A stretch of 64,000 nucleotides of DNA, from positions 124,001-188,000 of the forward strand of contig NZ_PIPM01000003.1 in the NCBI RefSeq assembly GCF_003987175.1, read 5' to 3'. Position numbers and translations under genes: made by a program. Below the pieces are notes generated by a model. It was not told the origin of the DNA. It saw only the letters and a program-made list of their open reading frames with translations, and ran no database searches. This stretch comes from Aliidiomarina sanyensis (GTDB lineage: Bacteria > Pseudomonadota > Gammaproteobacteria > Enterobacterales > Alteromonadaceae). Below are positions 31,270 to 40,085 of this stretch, piece by piece (the stretch's first letter is position 1; each line of letters starts with the position of its first letter).

Positions 31270-31905
31270 ATGGTGATTAAACTGTGGGATGGGTTTATTC
31301 GCAGCTTTCACTGGCTGCTCGTGCTGGCCATCGCTGGGCTTTGGTATACCGGTGGCAATATTGACTATATTGACTTACACCATCGACTCGGTGTTTTCGT
31401 CCTCGCGCTAATTCTTACCCGCATTCTGTGGGGAATTTTTGGCAGCGAATCAGGCCGGTTTTCGCGTTTTGTGAGGTCTCCAAAAGCGGTGGTTTATTAT
31501 CTAAAAGCCCCGTTCGCGAGCACATGGCTCACCCACAACCCAATCGGAGGTTGGGCCGTCATCCTGATGCTCGCCGCACTACTCGCGCAAGCCGTTTCAG
31601 GACTTTTTACCGACGACGCCATTTTCTTCCGTGGACCACTCGCGCATCTTGTAAGCCAAGATTGGGTGCGGACCCTCACGAGCTTCCACAAGCAACTGTT
31701 TGACTGGATTCTTGTGCTGCTCGCCTTGCACATTCTCGCCAACATCGTGTATGCCGTGCGCGGTAAGAACTTGATTACGCCCATGATTACCGGGAATCTG
31801 AAAACAGAAAAAAACGATCTAACACCACCAAAACAAGTGCATCCAGGTTTTGGTTTCATCTTGTTTGCCATCAATGTAACCGTGTTGTTCTGGTGGCTCA
31901 CCTGA
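31270..31905 (+). CDS. Cytochrome b561 family membrane protein
   Basis: The 211 residues contain four main hydrophobic helices, at about 13-31, 38-58, 91-111 and 140-162, plus a fifth near the C-terminus. Histidines suited to bind two b haems are present: FHWLL, DLHHRLG, SFHKQLFDW and LALHILAN. The opening VIKLWDGFIRSFHWLLV is typical of diheme b561 proteins paired with c-type cytochromes. It would pass electrons from the quinone pool to the cytochrome c' encoded just before it, both at the periplasmic face. A start codon with AGGGATG is 5' of 31270. Confidence 0.92.
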   Translation: MVIKLWDGFIRSFHWLLVLAIAGLWYTGGNIDYIDLHHRLGVFVLALILTRILWGIFGSESGRFSRFVRSPKAVVYYLKAPFASTWLTHNPIGGWAVILMLAALLAQAVSGLFTDDAIFFRGPLAHLVSQDWVRTLTSFHKQLFDWILVLLALHILANIVYAVRGKNLITPMITGNLKTEKNDLTPPKQVHPGFGFILFAINVTVLFWWLT

Positions 31906-32045
31906 CATTTCATCCGCAGGGTTCGTCGCAACGAGCCCTGAAAATTGACAGACATTCGGTCCCGTGGCAGTCTGCCCGTAAGCGCTGACTGCAATAACCG
32001 CAGTCGAAAGCCTCTGAAAGAAAAGGAATCACGCAAAGGCACCCC

Positions 32046-32414
32046 ATGAAAAAGGTACTGATTGCAGACGACGATTTTATTAGCCTTGAAGTTCTCAAAG
32101 CGATGTTAAGTGCATTTCCGGTTGAAGTCATTGCGGTATCCAATGGAACAGACGCCTTAACTCAAGCACGCGATGCTCAGCCAGATCTCTGTATTCTTGA
32201 TTATGAAATGGATGACATGACGGGCGCAGAGGTCTGTGCGACCTTGCGCGCAGAAGCGGCCTTCGTCGAAACCCCGATTGTTGCCCTCACCGGCCATCAA
32301 AGCCAAACTGAGCTGGATCGCTGCCGGAGTGCCGGGATGAATCAAACATTGCACAAGCCCGTCGCGCCGGACGCCCTAGAACAACTCCTCAGCACCCACA
32401 ACCTTCTCCCCTGA
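32046..32414 (+). CDS. Stand-alone receiver-domain response regulator
   Basis: This is a single 122-residue REC domain with no output domain. The acidic pocket is DDD at residues 8-10, the phospho-acceptor aspartate is in CILDYEM, the threonine switch is in VALTGHQ and the lysine in HKPV. All key residues are retained, so it can probably be phosphorylated. No histidine kinase is adjacent; the hybrid kinase with an Hpt domain at 42.5-45.1 kb is one conceivable partner, but that is only a guess. AAAGGC lies upstream of the ATG. A 5-copy tandem repeat begins 19 bp after the stop. Confidence 0.92.
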   Translation: MKKVLIADDDFISLEVLKAMLSAFPVEVIAVSNGTDALTQARDAQPDLCILDYEMDDMTGAEVCATLRAEAAFVETPIVALTGHQSQTELDRCRSAGMNQTLHKPVAPDALEQLLSTHNLLP

Positions 32415-32433
32415 GCACCGCACCGTAGCCAAC

Positions 32434-32840
32434 GCACCGTAGCCAACGCACCGCGTTGGGCTCAGGGCGCGTACCTTAATGGTACGTAACCGATTGAGGC
32501 ACGTTTATAACGCAGCACCGTAGCCAACGCACCGCGTTGGGCTCAGCGCGCGTACCTCAATGGTACGTAACCGATTGAGACGCGTTTATAACGCAGCACC
32601 GTAGCCAACGCACCGCGTTGGGCTCAGGGCGCGTACCTTAATGGTACGTAACCGATTGAGACGCGTTCATAACGCAGCACCGTAGCCAACGCACCGCGTT
32701 GGGCTCAAGGCGCGTACCTTAATGGTACGTAACCGATTGAGACGCGTTTATAACGCAGCATCGTAGCCAACGCACCGCGTTGGGCTCAGGGCGCGTACCT
32801 CAATGGTACGTAACCGATTGAGACGCGTTCATAACGCAGC
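32434..32840. repeat. Five tandem copies of an 81-bp hairpin-rich repeat
   Basis: Units start at 32434, 32515, 32596, 32677 and 32758, each exactly 81 bp, and differ by only a few substitutions. Each unit holds three hairpin-forming segments: CCAACGC-acc-GCGTTGG, GTACC-ttaat-GGTAC and (in copies 2-5, with variation) GCGTT-tat-AACGC. A partial extra CCGTAGCCAACGCA lies just before unit 1. The array fills the gap between the convergent receiver gene and tyrA (stop-to-stop 446 bp). The core CGTAGCCAACGCA is shared with the repeats at 3276-3790 and 38527-38645, so all belong to one dispersed family. No open frame spans it that looks coding. Confidence 0.95.
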
Positions 32841-32860
32841 GAGTGAGGAGTTCTGACAAG

Positions 32861-33982
32861 CTAGCTCCGGGAGTCGGAGGTGTGTTGTAGGAGGTTTATA
32901 CTCTCGCGCAAAAACCCCTCCGCATAAGGCCCAAACCACAAGGCTACCTTTTCAAACTCACGAACGAAACCCTCACGCCCTTCCGTTTCAAGAAGCTTTA
33001 AGACATCGTCGAATCGTTTCAAGTAACGGCGAACCATACTCAGTTTATCTTGATCCGATTGAATGATGTCCGCATAGAGCTCACCGCTTTGGGCAAACAA
33101 GCGTCCGACCATCATCAGTTCGAGCCGATAAATAGGAGAGCTCAACTGCACGAGCTGCTCAAGATCTGGATTTTCTTTACTGAGGTGATATCCATATACA
33201 AAACTGGATAAGTGGCGCATCACCTGAATCATGGACATCGCTTTATCGTGTTGTTCGGCCGTCAAGCTGTGCACTTGCACGCCCCAAATAGCGAACTGCT
33301 GTATCAACCAATCGGAAGCGGCATGATCTCGCCCAGGCGTGACTAAGATGGTTTGCTTCGCCAGCGTCGGGACGGACGGACCAAACATGGGATGCAATCC
33401 AATAACCGGACCAGAATGCCTTGCAAGCATCGCCTGAAGTGGCTTTTGCTTAATCGACGTGACATCTGCAAGCACACAGTCACTGGGCAGTTCCGGCAAA
33501 TTCGCAATCACGTCTTCAGTTTGTGCAACAGGCACAGCAATAAGTACAAGTAAGGCGTCACTTACGGCAGTCGGCAATTCGTTCTGGTTGTCTTTATCAA
33601 TCACGTGCACGGCGTAACCAGACAGTTCGAACCATTTCACAAACAGTTGCCCCAACGCACCTTTTCCACCCACAACCACGATTGGACGTTGATCAGGATT
33701 CACTCGCCGGAAACCTTGGTGCTTTTGTCGTTGATACGACTCGCGCATCGTGCGACGCAAGATGTCTTCGATCAGGTCACCGGGTAGTCCCGCATGCTCC
33801 GCATCGGCGCGTCGGCCGGCAATGAGTTCGGCTTCTCGGGAAGGTACATAAAGGGGCTGGCCTAACTCGTGCTTCAACTGACCTATCTCACGAGAAATCT
33901 CCAGGCGTTTTGCCAGTATGCGAACAAGCTCGGCATCAGCAGCGTCGATCGCGTCCCGTAATGCAGCTAATCGTGGATCCAT
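32861..33982 (-). CDS. tyrA: Bifunctional chorismate mutase / prephenate dehydrogenase (T-protein)
   Basis: TyrA makes 4-hydroxyphenylpyruvate from chorismate for tyrosine synthesis. The 373 residues equal the E. coli enzyme. The AroQ chorismate mutase domain (1-90) begins with LAALRDAIDAADAELVRIL and has VPSREAELIAGRR. The NAD-binding prephenate dehydrogenase domain follows, with VVVGGKGALGQLFVKWF, GLHPMFGPSVP and the catalytic-region HDKAMSMIQVMRH. Feedback by tyrosine is known for the family. It stands alone, without aroF, facing the tandem repeat array. rplS lies beyond its start, separated by a terminator. Confidence 0.96.
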   Translation of the reverse strand: MDPRLAALRDAIDAADAELVRILAKRLEISREIGQLKHELGQPLYVPSREAELIAGRRADAEHAGLPGDLIEDILRRTMRESYQRQKHQGFRRVNPDQRPIVVVGGKGALGQLFVKWFELSGYAVHVIDKDNQNELPTAVSDALLVLIAVPVAQTEDVIANLPELPSDCVLADVTSIKQKPLQAMLARHSGPVIGLHPMFGPSVPTLAKQTILVTPGRDHAASDWLIQQFAIWGVQVHSLTAEQHDKAMSMIQVMRHLSSFVYGYHLSKENPDLEQLVQLSSPIYRLELMMVGRLFAQSGELYADIIQSDQDKLSMVRRYLKRFDDVLKLLETEGREGFVREFEKVALWFGPYAEGFLRESINLLQHTSDSRS

Positions 33983-34071
33983 GGTGTGTACTTCTCTTTC
34001 TACTTCTCAGTCAATTCAGTGTAAAACAAAGAAGGCTGCAAATCATAAAAATGTCTGGATGCGAGGACAAA

Positions 34072-34095
34072 AAAAGGCCTCCAAATGGAGGCCTT
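34072..34095 (-). terminator. Intrinsic terminator of the rpsP-rimM-trmD-rplS operon
   Basis: A perfect nine-base stem AAGGCCTCC/GGAGGCCTT with a four-base loop is followed on the minus strand by seven T. It lies 27 bp past the rplS stop. Confidence 0.9.
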
Positions 34096-34121
34096 GATTC
34101 TGTCGTCTGCGATCAAAAAGC

Positions 34122-34481
34122 TTAGTTAAGCTTTTCTTTGATCCGCGCAGATTTACCACTGCGCTCACGCAGATAGTACAGTTTCGCACGACGAACCGCA
34201 CCGCGACGCTTCACAGATACGCTGTCGATCAATGGGCTGTGCGTTTGGAATGTACGCTCAACACCTTCGCCGTTTGAAATTTTACGCACGGTGAAAGCAC
34301 TGTGCAAACCACGGTTACGCTTACGAATTACAACGCCTTCAAAGGCCTGTACACGCTCACGCTCACCTTCTTTAACCTTTACATTGACGATAACAGTGTC
34401 ACCCGGCGCGAACGCGGGGACATTTTGTTTGAGCTGCTCATCTTCGAGCTGCTTCAAGATATTCTTGCTTACTTTAGCCAT
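34122..34481 (-). CDS. rplS: 50S ribosomal protein L19
   Basis: L19 sits at the 30S-50S interface of the ribosome. The 119-residue sequence (E. coli 115) includes [39 protein letters not shown] and a basic end [17 protein letters not shown]. It is the last gene of the operon rpsP-rimM-trmD-rplS, 22 bp after trmD, the order found in most gammaproteobacteria. Confidence 0.98.
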   Translation of the reverse strand: MAKVSKNILKQLEDEQLKQNVPAFAPGDTVIVNVKVKEGERERVQAFEGVVIRKRNRGLHSAFTVRKISNGEGVERTFQTHSPLIDSVSVKRRGAVRRAKLYYLRERSGKSARIKEKLN

Positions 34482-34503
34482 GATAATCTCCGCCTAGAAT
34501 ATA

Positions 34504-35277
34504 CTACCCGAGTGTCTGTTCCTGGTCCGCGATAAACGCGTCGAGGAGCTTTTGTTGCTCGTCAGTCAGAGCTAGGTTATTTAACAATTCTGGTCGCCGT
34601 TGCCAGGTACGCCCAAGCGCCTGTTGCAACCGCCACCGCCGTATTTCTTCATGATTTCCACTCAGTAATACTGGTGGAACTTGCTTGCCATCAAGAATTT
34701 CTGGCCGCGTGTAATGTGGACAATCAAGTAATCCATTCACAAAAGAATCTTCTGTGGCTGAATCTTGATGCCCCAACACACCCGGGACTTCCCGTGCGAG
34801 CGTGTCGATGAAAACCATGGCTGGCAATTCGCCTCCCGAGAGCACAAAGTCTCCGATGGACCATTCTTCATCGATATCCGCTTCAATCACACGTTCATCA
34901 ATGCCTTCGTATCGGCCTGCCACAAGAACAAGCCCTTCATACTGAGATAACTCGCGCACACCGGCTTGATCTAACTTGCGACCTTGCGGTGACAAATAGA
35001 TAACCCGAGGCTCCGTTCCACTGCGTTCCCGAATACCCATTTTGGCTTCGTGAATCGCTGCGCGCAAAGGAGCGACCATCATCAGCATCCCGGGACCACC
35101 GCCATACGGCCGGTCATCCACGGTCCGATGCTTATCTTGAGCGTAATCGCGAGGGTTCCAAGGAGTCACCGTTAAGAGCCCTTCTTGCACCGCTCGGCGT
35201 GTTACGCCAAAGTCAGTAATCGCGGCGAACATCTCTGGAAAAATAGAGACCACGCCTACGTGCAGTTTGTTTGCCAT
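34504..35277 (-). CDS. trmD: tRNA (guanine37-N1)-methyltransferase
   Basis: TrmD methylates G37 next to the anticodon, preventing +1 frameshifts. The trefoil-knot SAM site is formed by [37 protein letters not shown] and [16 protein letters not shown], all conserved. The ATG at 35277 ([17 protein letters not shown]) overlaps the rimM stop (TGATG), pointing to translational coupling. This start gives 257 residues (E. coli 255) and is preferred to the longer frame from 35295. Confidence 0.98.
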   Translation of the reverse strand: MANKLHVGVVSIFPEMFAAITDFGVTRRAVQEGLLTVTPWNPRDYAQDKHRTVDDRPYGGGPGMLMMVAPLRAAIHEAKMGIRERSGTEPRVIYLSPQGRKLDQAGVRELSQYEGLVLVAGRYEGIDERVIEADIDEEWSIGDFVLSGGELPAMVFIDTLAREVPGVLGHQDSATEDSFVNGLLDCPHYTRPEILDGKQVPPVLLSGNHEEIRRWRLQQALGRTWQRRPELLNNLALTDEQQKLLDAFIADQEQTLG

Positions 35278-35813
35278 CAGAAATCCGCTGGCCAATCTAC
35301 CGTAATCAGCCCTGCTTCCTTATCTACCTTCACAATGTATTGTGATTGGATAAATGGAATCAGGCGTTCGCGTTTACCAAATGCATCGTTACTATTTGCA
35401 TTCACAACCAACACGTCGTTTGCAACGGTTGGCATCAGGTGATTCACGATTCCCATGTCGTAATTTTCTTTATTCACAACACGCAAACCAACTAAATCAC
35501 GCCAATAAAATTCATCTTCAGCAAGCTCCGGCAATGCATCTGCCGGCACAGCGATTTCAAGTCCGGTCAGTTGCTGAGCAGCATCCCGGTCATCCACCTC
35601 TGCGAATTTGGCTACGAGCCCATTATTGTGCCAGCGCCATTGGCTGACTTTGGCCTCGCGCCATTGTCCATTGTGACCAATCAGCCACGGACTGTAATCA
35701 AAAATGCCTTCTTGATTCTCGGTGTATGCGTTAATCCGCAACCAGCCTTTAATTCCATACACTGCACCGATGGTGCCGAGTACTACAGGACTATGCTGTT
35801 GAGAATCCGTCAT
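35277..35813 (-). CDS. rimM: 16S rRNA maturation factor RimM
   Basis: RimM binds ribosomal protein S19 and assists assembly of the 30S head. The N-terminal barrel reads [23 protein letters not shown]. The PRC-barrel C-terminal half contains [21 protein letters not shown] and [17 protein letters not shown]. Its 178 residues compare with 182 in E. coli. It starts 21 bp after rpsP and its stop overlaps the trmD start. Confidence 0.97.
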   Translation of the reverse strand: MTDSQQHSPVVLGTIGAVYGIKGWLRINAYTENQEGIFDYSPWLIGHNGQWREAKVSQWRWHNNGLVAKFAEVDDRDAAQQLTGLEIAVPADALPELAEDEFYWRDLVGLRVVNKENYDMGIVNHLMPTVANDVLVVNANSNDAFGKRERLIPFIQSQYIVKVDKEAGLITVDWPADF

Positions 35814-35834
35814 GTGCGTTTGACCACCTAGTAA

Positions 35835-36083
35835 TTACGCTGCTTTACGCGCGTCTTTAACCAACTTAGCAACACGATCAGACAGGTTCGCACCTTGACC
35901 CAACCAGTGATCAACACGGTCTAGATCGATACGAACTTTCTCTTCCTGACCACGTGCTACCGGGTTAAAGAAACCGACATTTTCAATGAAACGTCCATCA
36001 CGGGCGTTCCGGCTGTCGGTAACTACCATTTGGTAGAATGGACGCTTTTTCGCGCCACCACGTTGTAAACGAATGGTTACCAT
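35835..36083 (-). CDS. rpsP: 30S ribosomal protein S16
   Basis: S16 is an assembly protein of the 30S body. The 82-residue sequence [20 protein letters not shown], followed by [18 protein letters not shown], matches the family in full. It heads the operon rpsP-rimM-trmD-rplS. GAGG is located upstream of the ATG. Confidence 0.98.
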   Translation of the reverse strand: MVTIRLQRGGAKKRPFYQMVVTDSRNARDGRFIENVGFFNPVARGQEEKVRIDLDRVDHWLGQGANLSDRVAKLVKDARKAA

Positions 36084-36159
36084 TACCGTCCTCTATACTT
36101 TTTTCAATGTTTTCAAAGGTTAAAGAAACCCACCCGACACAAGGTCAGGGGGCCGCATT

Positions 36160-36187
36160 ATTCTACGGATTTCCCCCGCAAATGCAA
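36160..36187 (-). promoter_or_regulatory. Predicted sigma-70 promoter of the rpsP operon
   Basis: On the minus strand TTGCAT (36187-36182) and TAGAAT (36165-36160) are separated by 16 bp, about 75 bp upstream of the rpsP ATG. The bases after the -10 element are GC-rich (GCGGCCCCC), the discriminator type seen at stringently controlled ribosomal promoters. The -35 lies a few bases outside the ffh 3' end. Confidence 0.6.
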
Positions 36188-36202
36188 GAAAGAATGCATG
36201 TT

Positions 36203-37567
36203 CTAGCGACCGGGGAACATCCCAGGAGGTAACTTCCCTCCCATTTGCCGCAGCATTTTTGCCATGCCACCGCCTTTCATTTTCTTCATCATCTTTTGCA
36301 TTTGTGAAAACTGCTTCAGCATCTTATTCACATCTTGCACTTGCACACCAGAGCCCACTGCGATTCTGCGCTTCCGTGAACCTTTAATGATATCGGGGTG
36401 TTCACGCTCTTGTGGCGTCATCGAATTAATAATCGCTTCCATCCGAACGGTCATCTTGTCGTCGAACTGACCCGGCATTTTGTTGGCCATTTGGCCCATG
36501 CCTGGGATCTTATCCATCAGTCCCATCATGCCGCCCATATTGCGCATTTGTTGGAGCTGCTCACGGAAATCTTCAAGACTGAACTTGCCACTTTTCAATA
36601 CTTTCTTCGCGACTTTTTCGGCTTTATCCCGGTCAACCTTGGCTTCTACTTCTTCAATCAGAGAGAGCACATCACCCATGCCAAGAATGCGCGAGGCAAT
36701 GCGATCGGGGTGAAACGGCTCAAGCGCGTCATTTTTCTCACCGACCCCCAGAAACTTGATGGGCTTGCCCGTGATATGTCGAATCGACAACGCTGCACCG
36801 CCACGCGAGTCCCCGTCGACCTTGGTGAGGATCACCCCAGTAAGCGGCAGAGCCTCGCCAAACGCTTTGGCGGTATTCGCGGCATCTTGCCCCGTCATCG
36901 CATCGACCACAAAGAGCGTCTCGATTGGATTGATCGCGGCATGCAACGCCTTGATTTCATCCATCATGGCTTCATCGATGGCAAGACGACCCGCAGTATC
37001 CACTAAGACCACATCAATAAATTTCTTCTTGGCGTGGGAAATCGCCGCATGAGCAATATCGACCGGCTTCTGTTCAACTGTCGATGGGAAAAATTCCACA
37101 TCAACGTCCGCGGCAAGGCGTTCCAACTGAGCAATCGCCGCCGGACGATACACGTCCGCACTAACCACCAAGACTTTTTTCTTCTGCTTTTCCTTTAAGA
37201 AACGCGCTAACTTACCAACCGAAGTTGTCTTACCCGCACCTTGCAAACCCGCCATCATCATAACGGCTGGAGGCTGCGTCGCTAAGTTGAGAGGCACATT
37301 TGCCTCTCCCATCGCGGCCTCAAGCTCGGTCCGAACAATCTTTACAAAGACTTGGCCTGGGTTCAGGTTCTTATTGACCTCGGTGCCAAGTGCTCGCTCT
37401 TTAACTTTCGCGATAAATTCTTTGACCACGGGCAACGCGACATCCGCCTCAAGCAAGGCCATTCGCACTTCTCGCAGCGTGTCTTTAATATTGTCTTCGG
37501 TCAGACGACCGCGTCCGCTGATATTTTTCAGCGTATGCGTCAGTCGTTCGCTCAGGTTTTCAAACAT
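36203..37567 (-). CDS. ffh: Signal recognition particle protein Ffh
   Basis: Ffh binds 4.5S RNA and signal sequences of nascent membrane proteins and, with FtsY, delivers ribosomes to the translocon. The N domain (1-85) is followed by the GTPase domain with GLQGAGKTTSVGKLA, VLVDTAGRLAIDE and TKVDGDSRGG. The methionine-rich M domain occupies about 300-454 (MRNMGGMMGLMDKIPGMGQM; RRIAVGSGVQVQDVN for RNA binding). The 454 residues are normal (E. coli 453). It is divergent from ypjD with 170 bp between starts. Confidence 0.98.
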   Translation of the reverse strand: MFENLSERLTHTLKNISGRGRLTEDNIKDTLREVRMALLEADVALPVVKEFIAKVKERALGTEVNKNLNPGQVFVKIVRTELEAAMGEANVPLNLATQPPAVMMMAGLQGAGKTTSVGKLARFLKEKQKKKVLVVSADVYRPAAIAQLERLAADVDVEFFPSTVEQKPVDIAHAAISHAKKKFIDVVLVDTAGRLAIDEAMMDEIKALHAAINPIETLFVVDAMTGQDAANTAKAFGEALPLTGVILTKVDGDSRGGAALSIRHITGKPIKFLGVGEKNDALEPFHPDRIASRILGMGDVLSLIEEVEAKVDRDKAEKVAKKVLKSGKFSLEDFREQLQQMRNMGGMMGLMDKIPGMGQMANKMPGQFDDKMTVRMEAIINSMTPQEREHPDIIKGSRKRRIAVGSGVQVQDVNKMLKQFSQMQKMMKKMKGGGMAKMLRQMGGKLPPGMFPGR

Positions 37568-37737
37568 GCGATCTTCCTGTCAGCAGAGTTTCAGGTATTA
37601 TACCGGAATAAGGTTGGGTTTGGCGATGCAAGCGCCTATGATAGAACAGGAATAAGGGCAGTTCTGCCGAAAAACAAGGTCTTGCACCTGAACACTCGAC
37701 GACTCGCTATCGCTAACAGAAGGAACGGGCAACCCGC

Positions 37738-38526
37738 ATGTTTACGCTCTTGATTGCCATCAGCATCATCGCCTATCTCACCGGCGCTGTCATTGTCAGT
37801 CAGCGAATGACCGGCCCCAGTACCATGCAGCGCCGCTCAATGGCGATAAGCGCAATTGCGTTGATTACGCACTTCGCCATACTCGGATATCAGTTCACGT
37901 CCAACGGATTAGTGCATCTCAATCTATTTACCACCCTAGCGATGATTACTTGGCTCCTCGCATTCTTTAATACCCTGCGCGGCGATCACCCAGCGAGCTT
38001 GTTACTCCGCCCCGCTATTTTCTCCCTCGCCGCGGTTAGTATCATCGCAGTATTCCTCGTTCCCGACCATGTTGGACGTCCGGTCGACATGACACCGGTT
38101 TTTGCCCTCCACATCAGCCTGGCATTGCTCGCTTCCGCGCTATTAACCCTTGCCACCCTATACGGTGTGCAACTGCTTTATCTCAACAAACTGCTCAAAA
38201 AGCGCAGTGCAAAAGCGCTTTCGGATCGGCTACCGCCTTTGATGTCTGTTGAACGTTACTTTTTCCACCTCCTCACCGCCGGAACCATACTTCTGACCTT
38301 GGCTATCATCGTTGGCTTTATCTATCTTGATAACTGGTTCGCGCGAGGACAACTCCACAAAACTATCCTGTCATTGCTCGCGTGGGTCAGCTTCGGCTCC
38401 ATCCTGATTGTGCACTATTGGCGTGGCCTCCGTGGCCGGCTCGCGGTTTATTACACCCTGATTGCCAGCGCCCTCTTAATCCTTAGCTATTTTGGCAGCC
38501 GCTTCGTCCGCGATATTTTGCTTTAA
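37738..38526 (+). CDS. ypjD: CcsA/YpjD-family inner-membrane protein
   Basis: The 262-residue protein has eight predicted membrane helices and the cytochrome-c-assembly (CcsA/CcmC-like) fold. HISLALLASALLTLATLYGVQLLY and ILIVHYWRGLRGRLAVYYTLIAS are typical. In E. coli ypjD lies between ffh and corB (yfjD) in the same order, and a link to the CorB magnesium exporter has been proposed; the biochemical role is otherwise unknown to me. Its TAA stop is immediately followed by repeat sequence (TAACGCCCCGTTACGG). Confidence 0.9.
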   Translation: MFTLLIAISIIAYLTGAVIVSQRMTGPSTMQRRSMAISAIALITHFAILGYQFTSNGLVHLNLFTTLAMITWLLAFFNTLRGDHPASLLLRPAIFSLAAVSIIAVFLVPDHVGRPVDMTPVFALHISLALLASALLTLATLYGVQLLYLNKLLKKRSAKALSDRLPPLMSVERYFFHLLTAGTILLTLAIIVGFIYLDNWFARGQLHKTILSLLAWVSFGSILIVHYWRGLRGRLAVYYTLIASALLILSYFGSRFVRDILL

Positions 38527-38645
38527 CGCCCCGTTACGGAACATGCGTTGGCTACGATGCGTTGGCTACGTTGCGTTGGGTGTGAAGGCATGACTCTCTC
38601 CCGAACAAAGCCCAACGCCCCGCTACGGAACATGCGTTGGTTGCC
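38527..38645. repeat. Dispersed intergenic repeat, internally deleted copy
   Basis: The segment begins directly at the ypjD stop. It has the 14-bp satellite (GTTGGCTACGATGC-type) and then GCGTTGGGTGTGA joined straight to AGGCATGACTCTCTCCCGAACAAAGCCCAACGCC; the middle part present at 3276-3790 is missing. The flank CGCCCCGTTACGGAACATGCG also occurs beside the copy next to dnaQ. 38646-38727 holds no gene; it precedes the corB start. Confidence 0.88.
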
Positions 38646-38727
38646 GCAGCTTTATCGTATTTTATACTTGACTTCGGGGGCTACGCCCCTACATTAGAAG
38701 TCTTGCGTTTCAACATAGGGTAAACAC

Positions 38728-40011
38728 TTGGACGACATATCGACGAGTACGTTATTTATCGTACTGTTTGTTCTGATTCTGATATCAGGATACTTCTCCG
38801 GTTCCGAGACTGGCATGATGTCGGTGAACCGATACAAACTTCGACATCTCGCTCAAAGTGGCAACAAAGCAGCACGCCGCGTGTTGCAAATGCTTGATCG
38901 CCCTGATCGCCTGATTGGCTTGATTCTAATTGGCAACAACCTCGTTAATATTGCTGCTTCTGCGATCGCGACCATCATCGGTATGCGCCTCTACGGAGAC
39001 TACGGCATTGCCGTTGCGACCCTCGTGCTGACCCTCGTTATTCTGATTTTTGCCGAGGTTACGCCGAAAACAGTTGCAGCCCTTCATCCTGAACGCGTCG
39101 CTTTCCCAAGCTCGATTATTCTCAACCCGCTGATGAAGATATTTTATCCGCTTGTTGCCGGCGTGAACTTTATCACCAATAACATGATGCGCTTGATTGG
39201 GATTAACCCAACCGCAGCGAGCAAAGATACCCTGACCGCTGAAGAGCTTCGCACCGTTGTACATGAAGCTGGCTCGTTGATCCCCTCACGACACCAAGAA
39301 ATGTTACTCAGTATCTTGGACCTCGAGAAGGTAACGGTTGATGACATCATGATCCCCCGCAATGATATTGCTTCGATCGACATTAACGACGACCTAAACG
39401 CCATCCTCAAGCGATTGAGTAACATGCAACATACCCTCGTCTTGCTGTATCGCAACGAAATTGATGACGCCATCGGCTTCTTACATGCTCGGGATATGCT
39501 GCGCTTACTGACCCGGCATAACGCCGAGCCTGATAAAGCATCATTGGTGCGCGCGGCGCGGGATATCTACTTTATTCCTGAAGGCACGCCACTCAGCGTG
39601 CAGCTCATCAAGTTTCAACACAATAAAGAGCGGATTGGCCTCGTTGTCGATGAGTATGGTGATATCCAAGGATTAGTAACGTTGGAAGATTTGCTCGAAG
39701 AAATCGTCGGCGACTTTACCACCACAATTGGTGGACAGCCTCACGAACATGTGAAGAAGCAGGCCGATGGCAGCTTCCTCGTCGAAGGTACCGTGAACCT
39801 TCGAGATCTCAACAAAGAAATCAAAATTAGTTTGCCTACCGACGGTCCGAAAACATTGAATGGACTCATTATCGAGATGTTCGGAGATATTCCTGAACGC
39901 CCAATGTGCTTAAAGATTGCGGGCTACGGTATCGAAATATTGGAAGTGACCGACAACCGCGTCGAGAGCGTCCGAATTCGCCCCAAACCCAAGCGGCGCC
40001 GCAAAAGCTAA
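38728..40011 (+). CDS. corB: CNNM/CorC-family transporter (CorB/YfjD)
   Basis: The 427-residue membrane protein is of the HlyC/CorC (CNNM) family, involved in Mg2+/Co2+ export or homeostasis. A DUF21 domain of three to four helices covers about 1-180 (GYFSGSETGMMSVNRYKLRHLA is its signature region). Two CBS domains follow at about 200-330 (VTVDDIMIPRNDI; DEYGDIQGLVTLEDLLEEIVG), then a C-terminal CorC_HlyC domain. The start is TTG at 38728 with AGGGT upstream; no better in-frame ATG precedes the first helix. It follows ypjD as in E. coli but with a repeat in between. Confidence 0.92.
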   Translation: MDDISTSTLFIVLFVLILISGYFSGSETGMMSVNRYKLRHLAQSGNKAARRVLQMLDRPDRLIGLILIGNNLVNIAASAIATIIGMRLYGDYGIAVATLVLTLVILIFAEVTPKTVAALHPERVAFPSSIILNPLMKIFYPLVAGVNFITNNMMRLIGINPTAASKDTLTAEELRTVVHEAGSLIPSRHQEMLLSILDLEKVTVDDIMIPRNDIASIDINDDLNAILKRLSNMQHTLVLLYRNEIDDAIGFLHARDMLRLLTRHNAEPDKASLVRAARDIYFIPEGTPLSVQLIKFQHNKERIGLVVDEYGDIQGLVTLEDLLEEIVGDFTTTIGGQPHEHVKKQADGSFLVEGTVNLRDLNKEIKISLPTDGPKTLNGLIIEMFGDIPERPMCLKIAGYGIEILEVTDNRVESVRIRPKPKRRRKS

Positions 40012-40021
40012 TCCAACGAAA

Positions 40022-40052
40022 AAGGCCTTGAAGCGGGAACTTCAAGGCCTTT
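40022..40052. terminator. Bidirectional terminator between corB and a transglycosylase gene
   Basis: AAGGCCTTGAAG and CTTCAAGGCCTT form a perfect 12-bp stem around a six-base loop, with A-run on the left and T5 on the right. It serves the convergent genes on both sides. Confidence 0.9.
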
Positions 40053-40085
40053 TTGCTAAACACACATCAATGCTTCCGTCTCAGC

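Noticed and set aside
32434-32840. Possible CRISPR or coding tandem repeat (81 = 27 codons)
   Set aside because: The full unit repeats without unique spacers, and no start codon or ribosome-binding site leads a frame through the array; the adjacent receiver gene stops before it.
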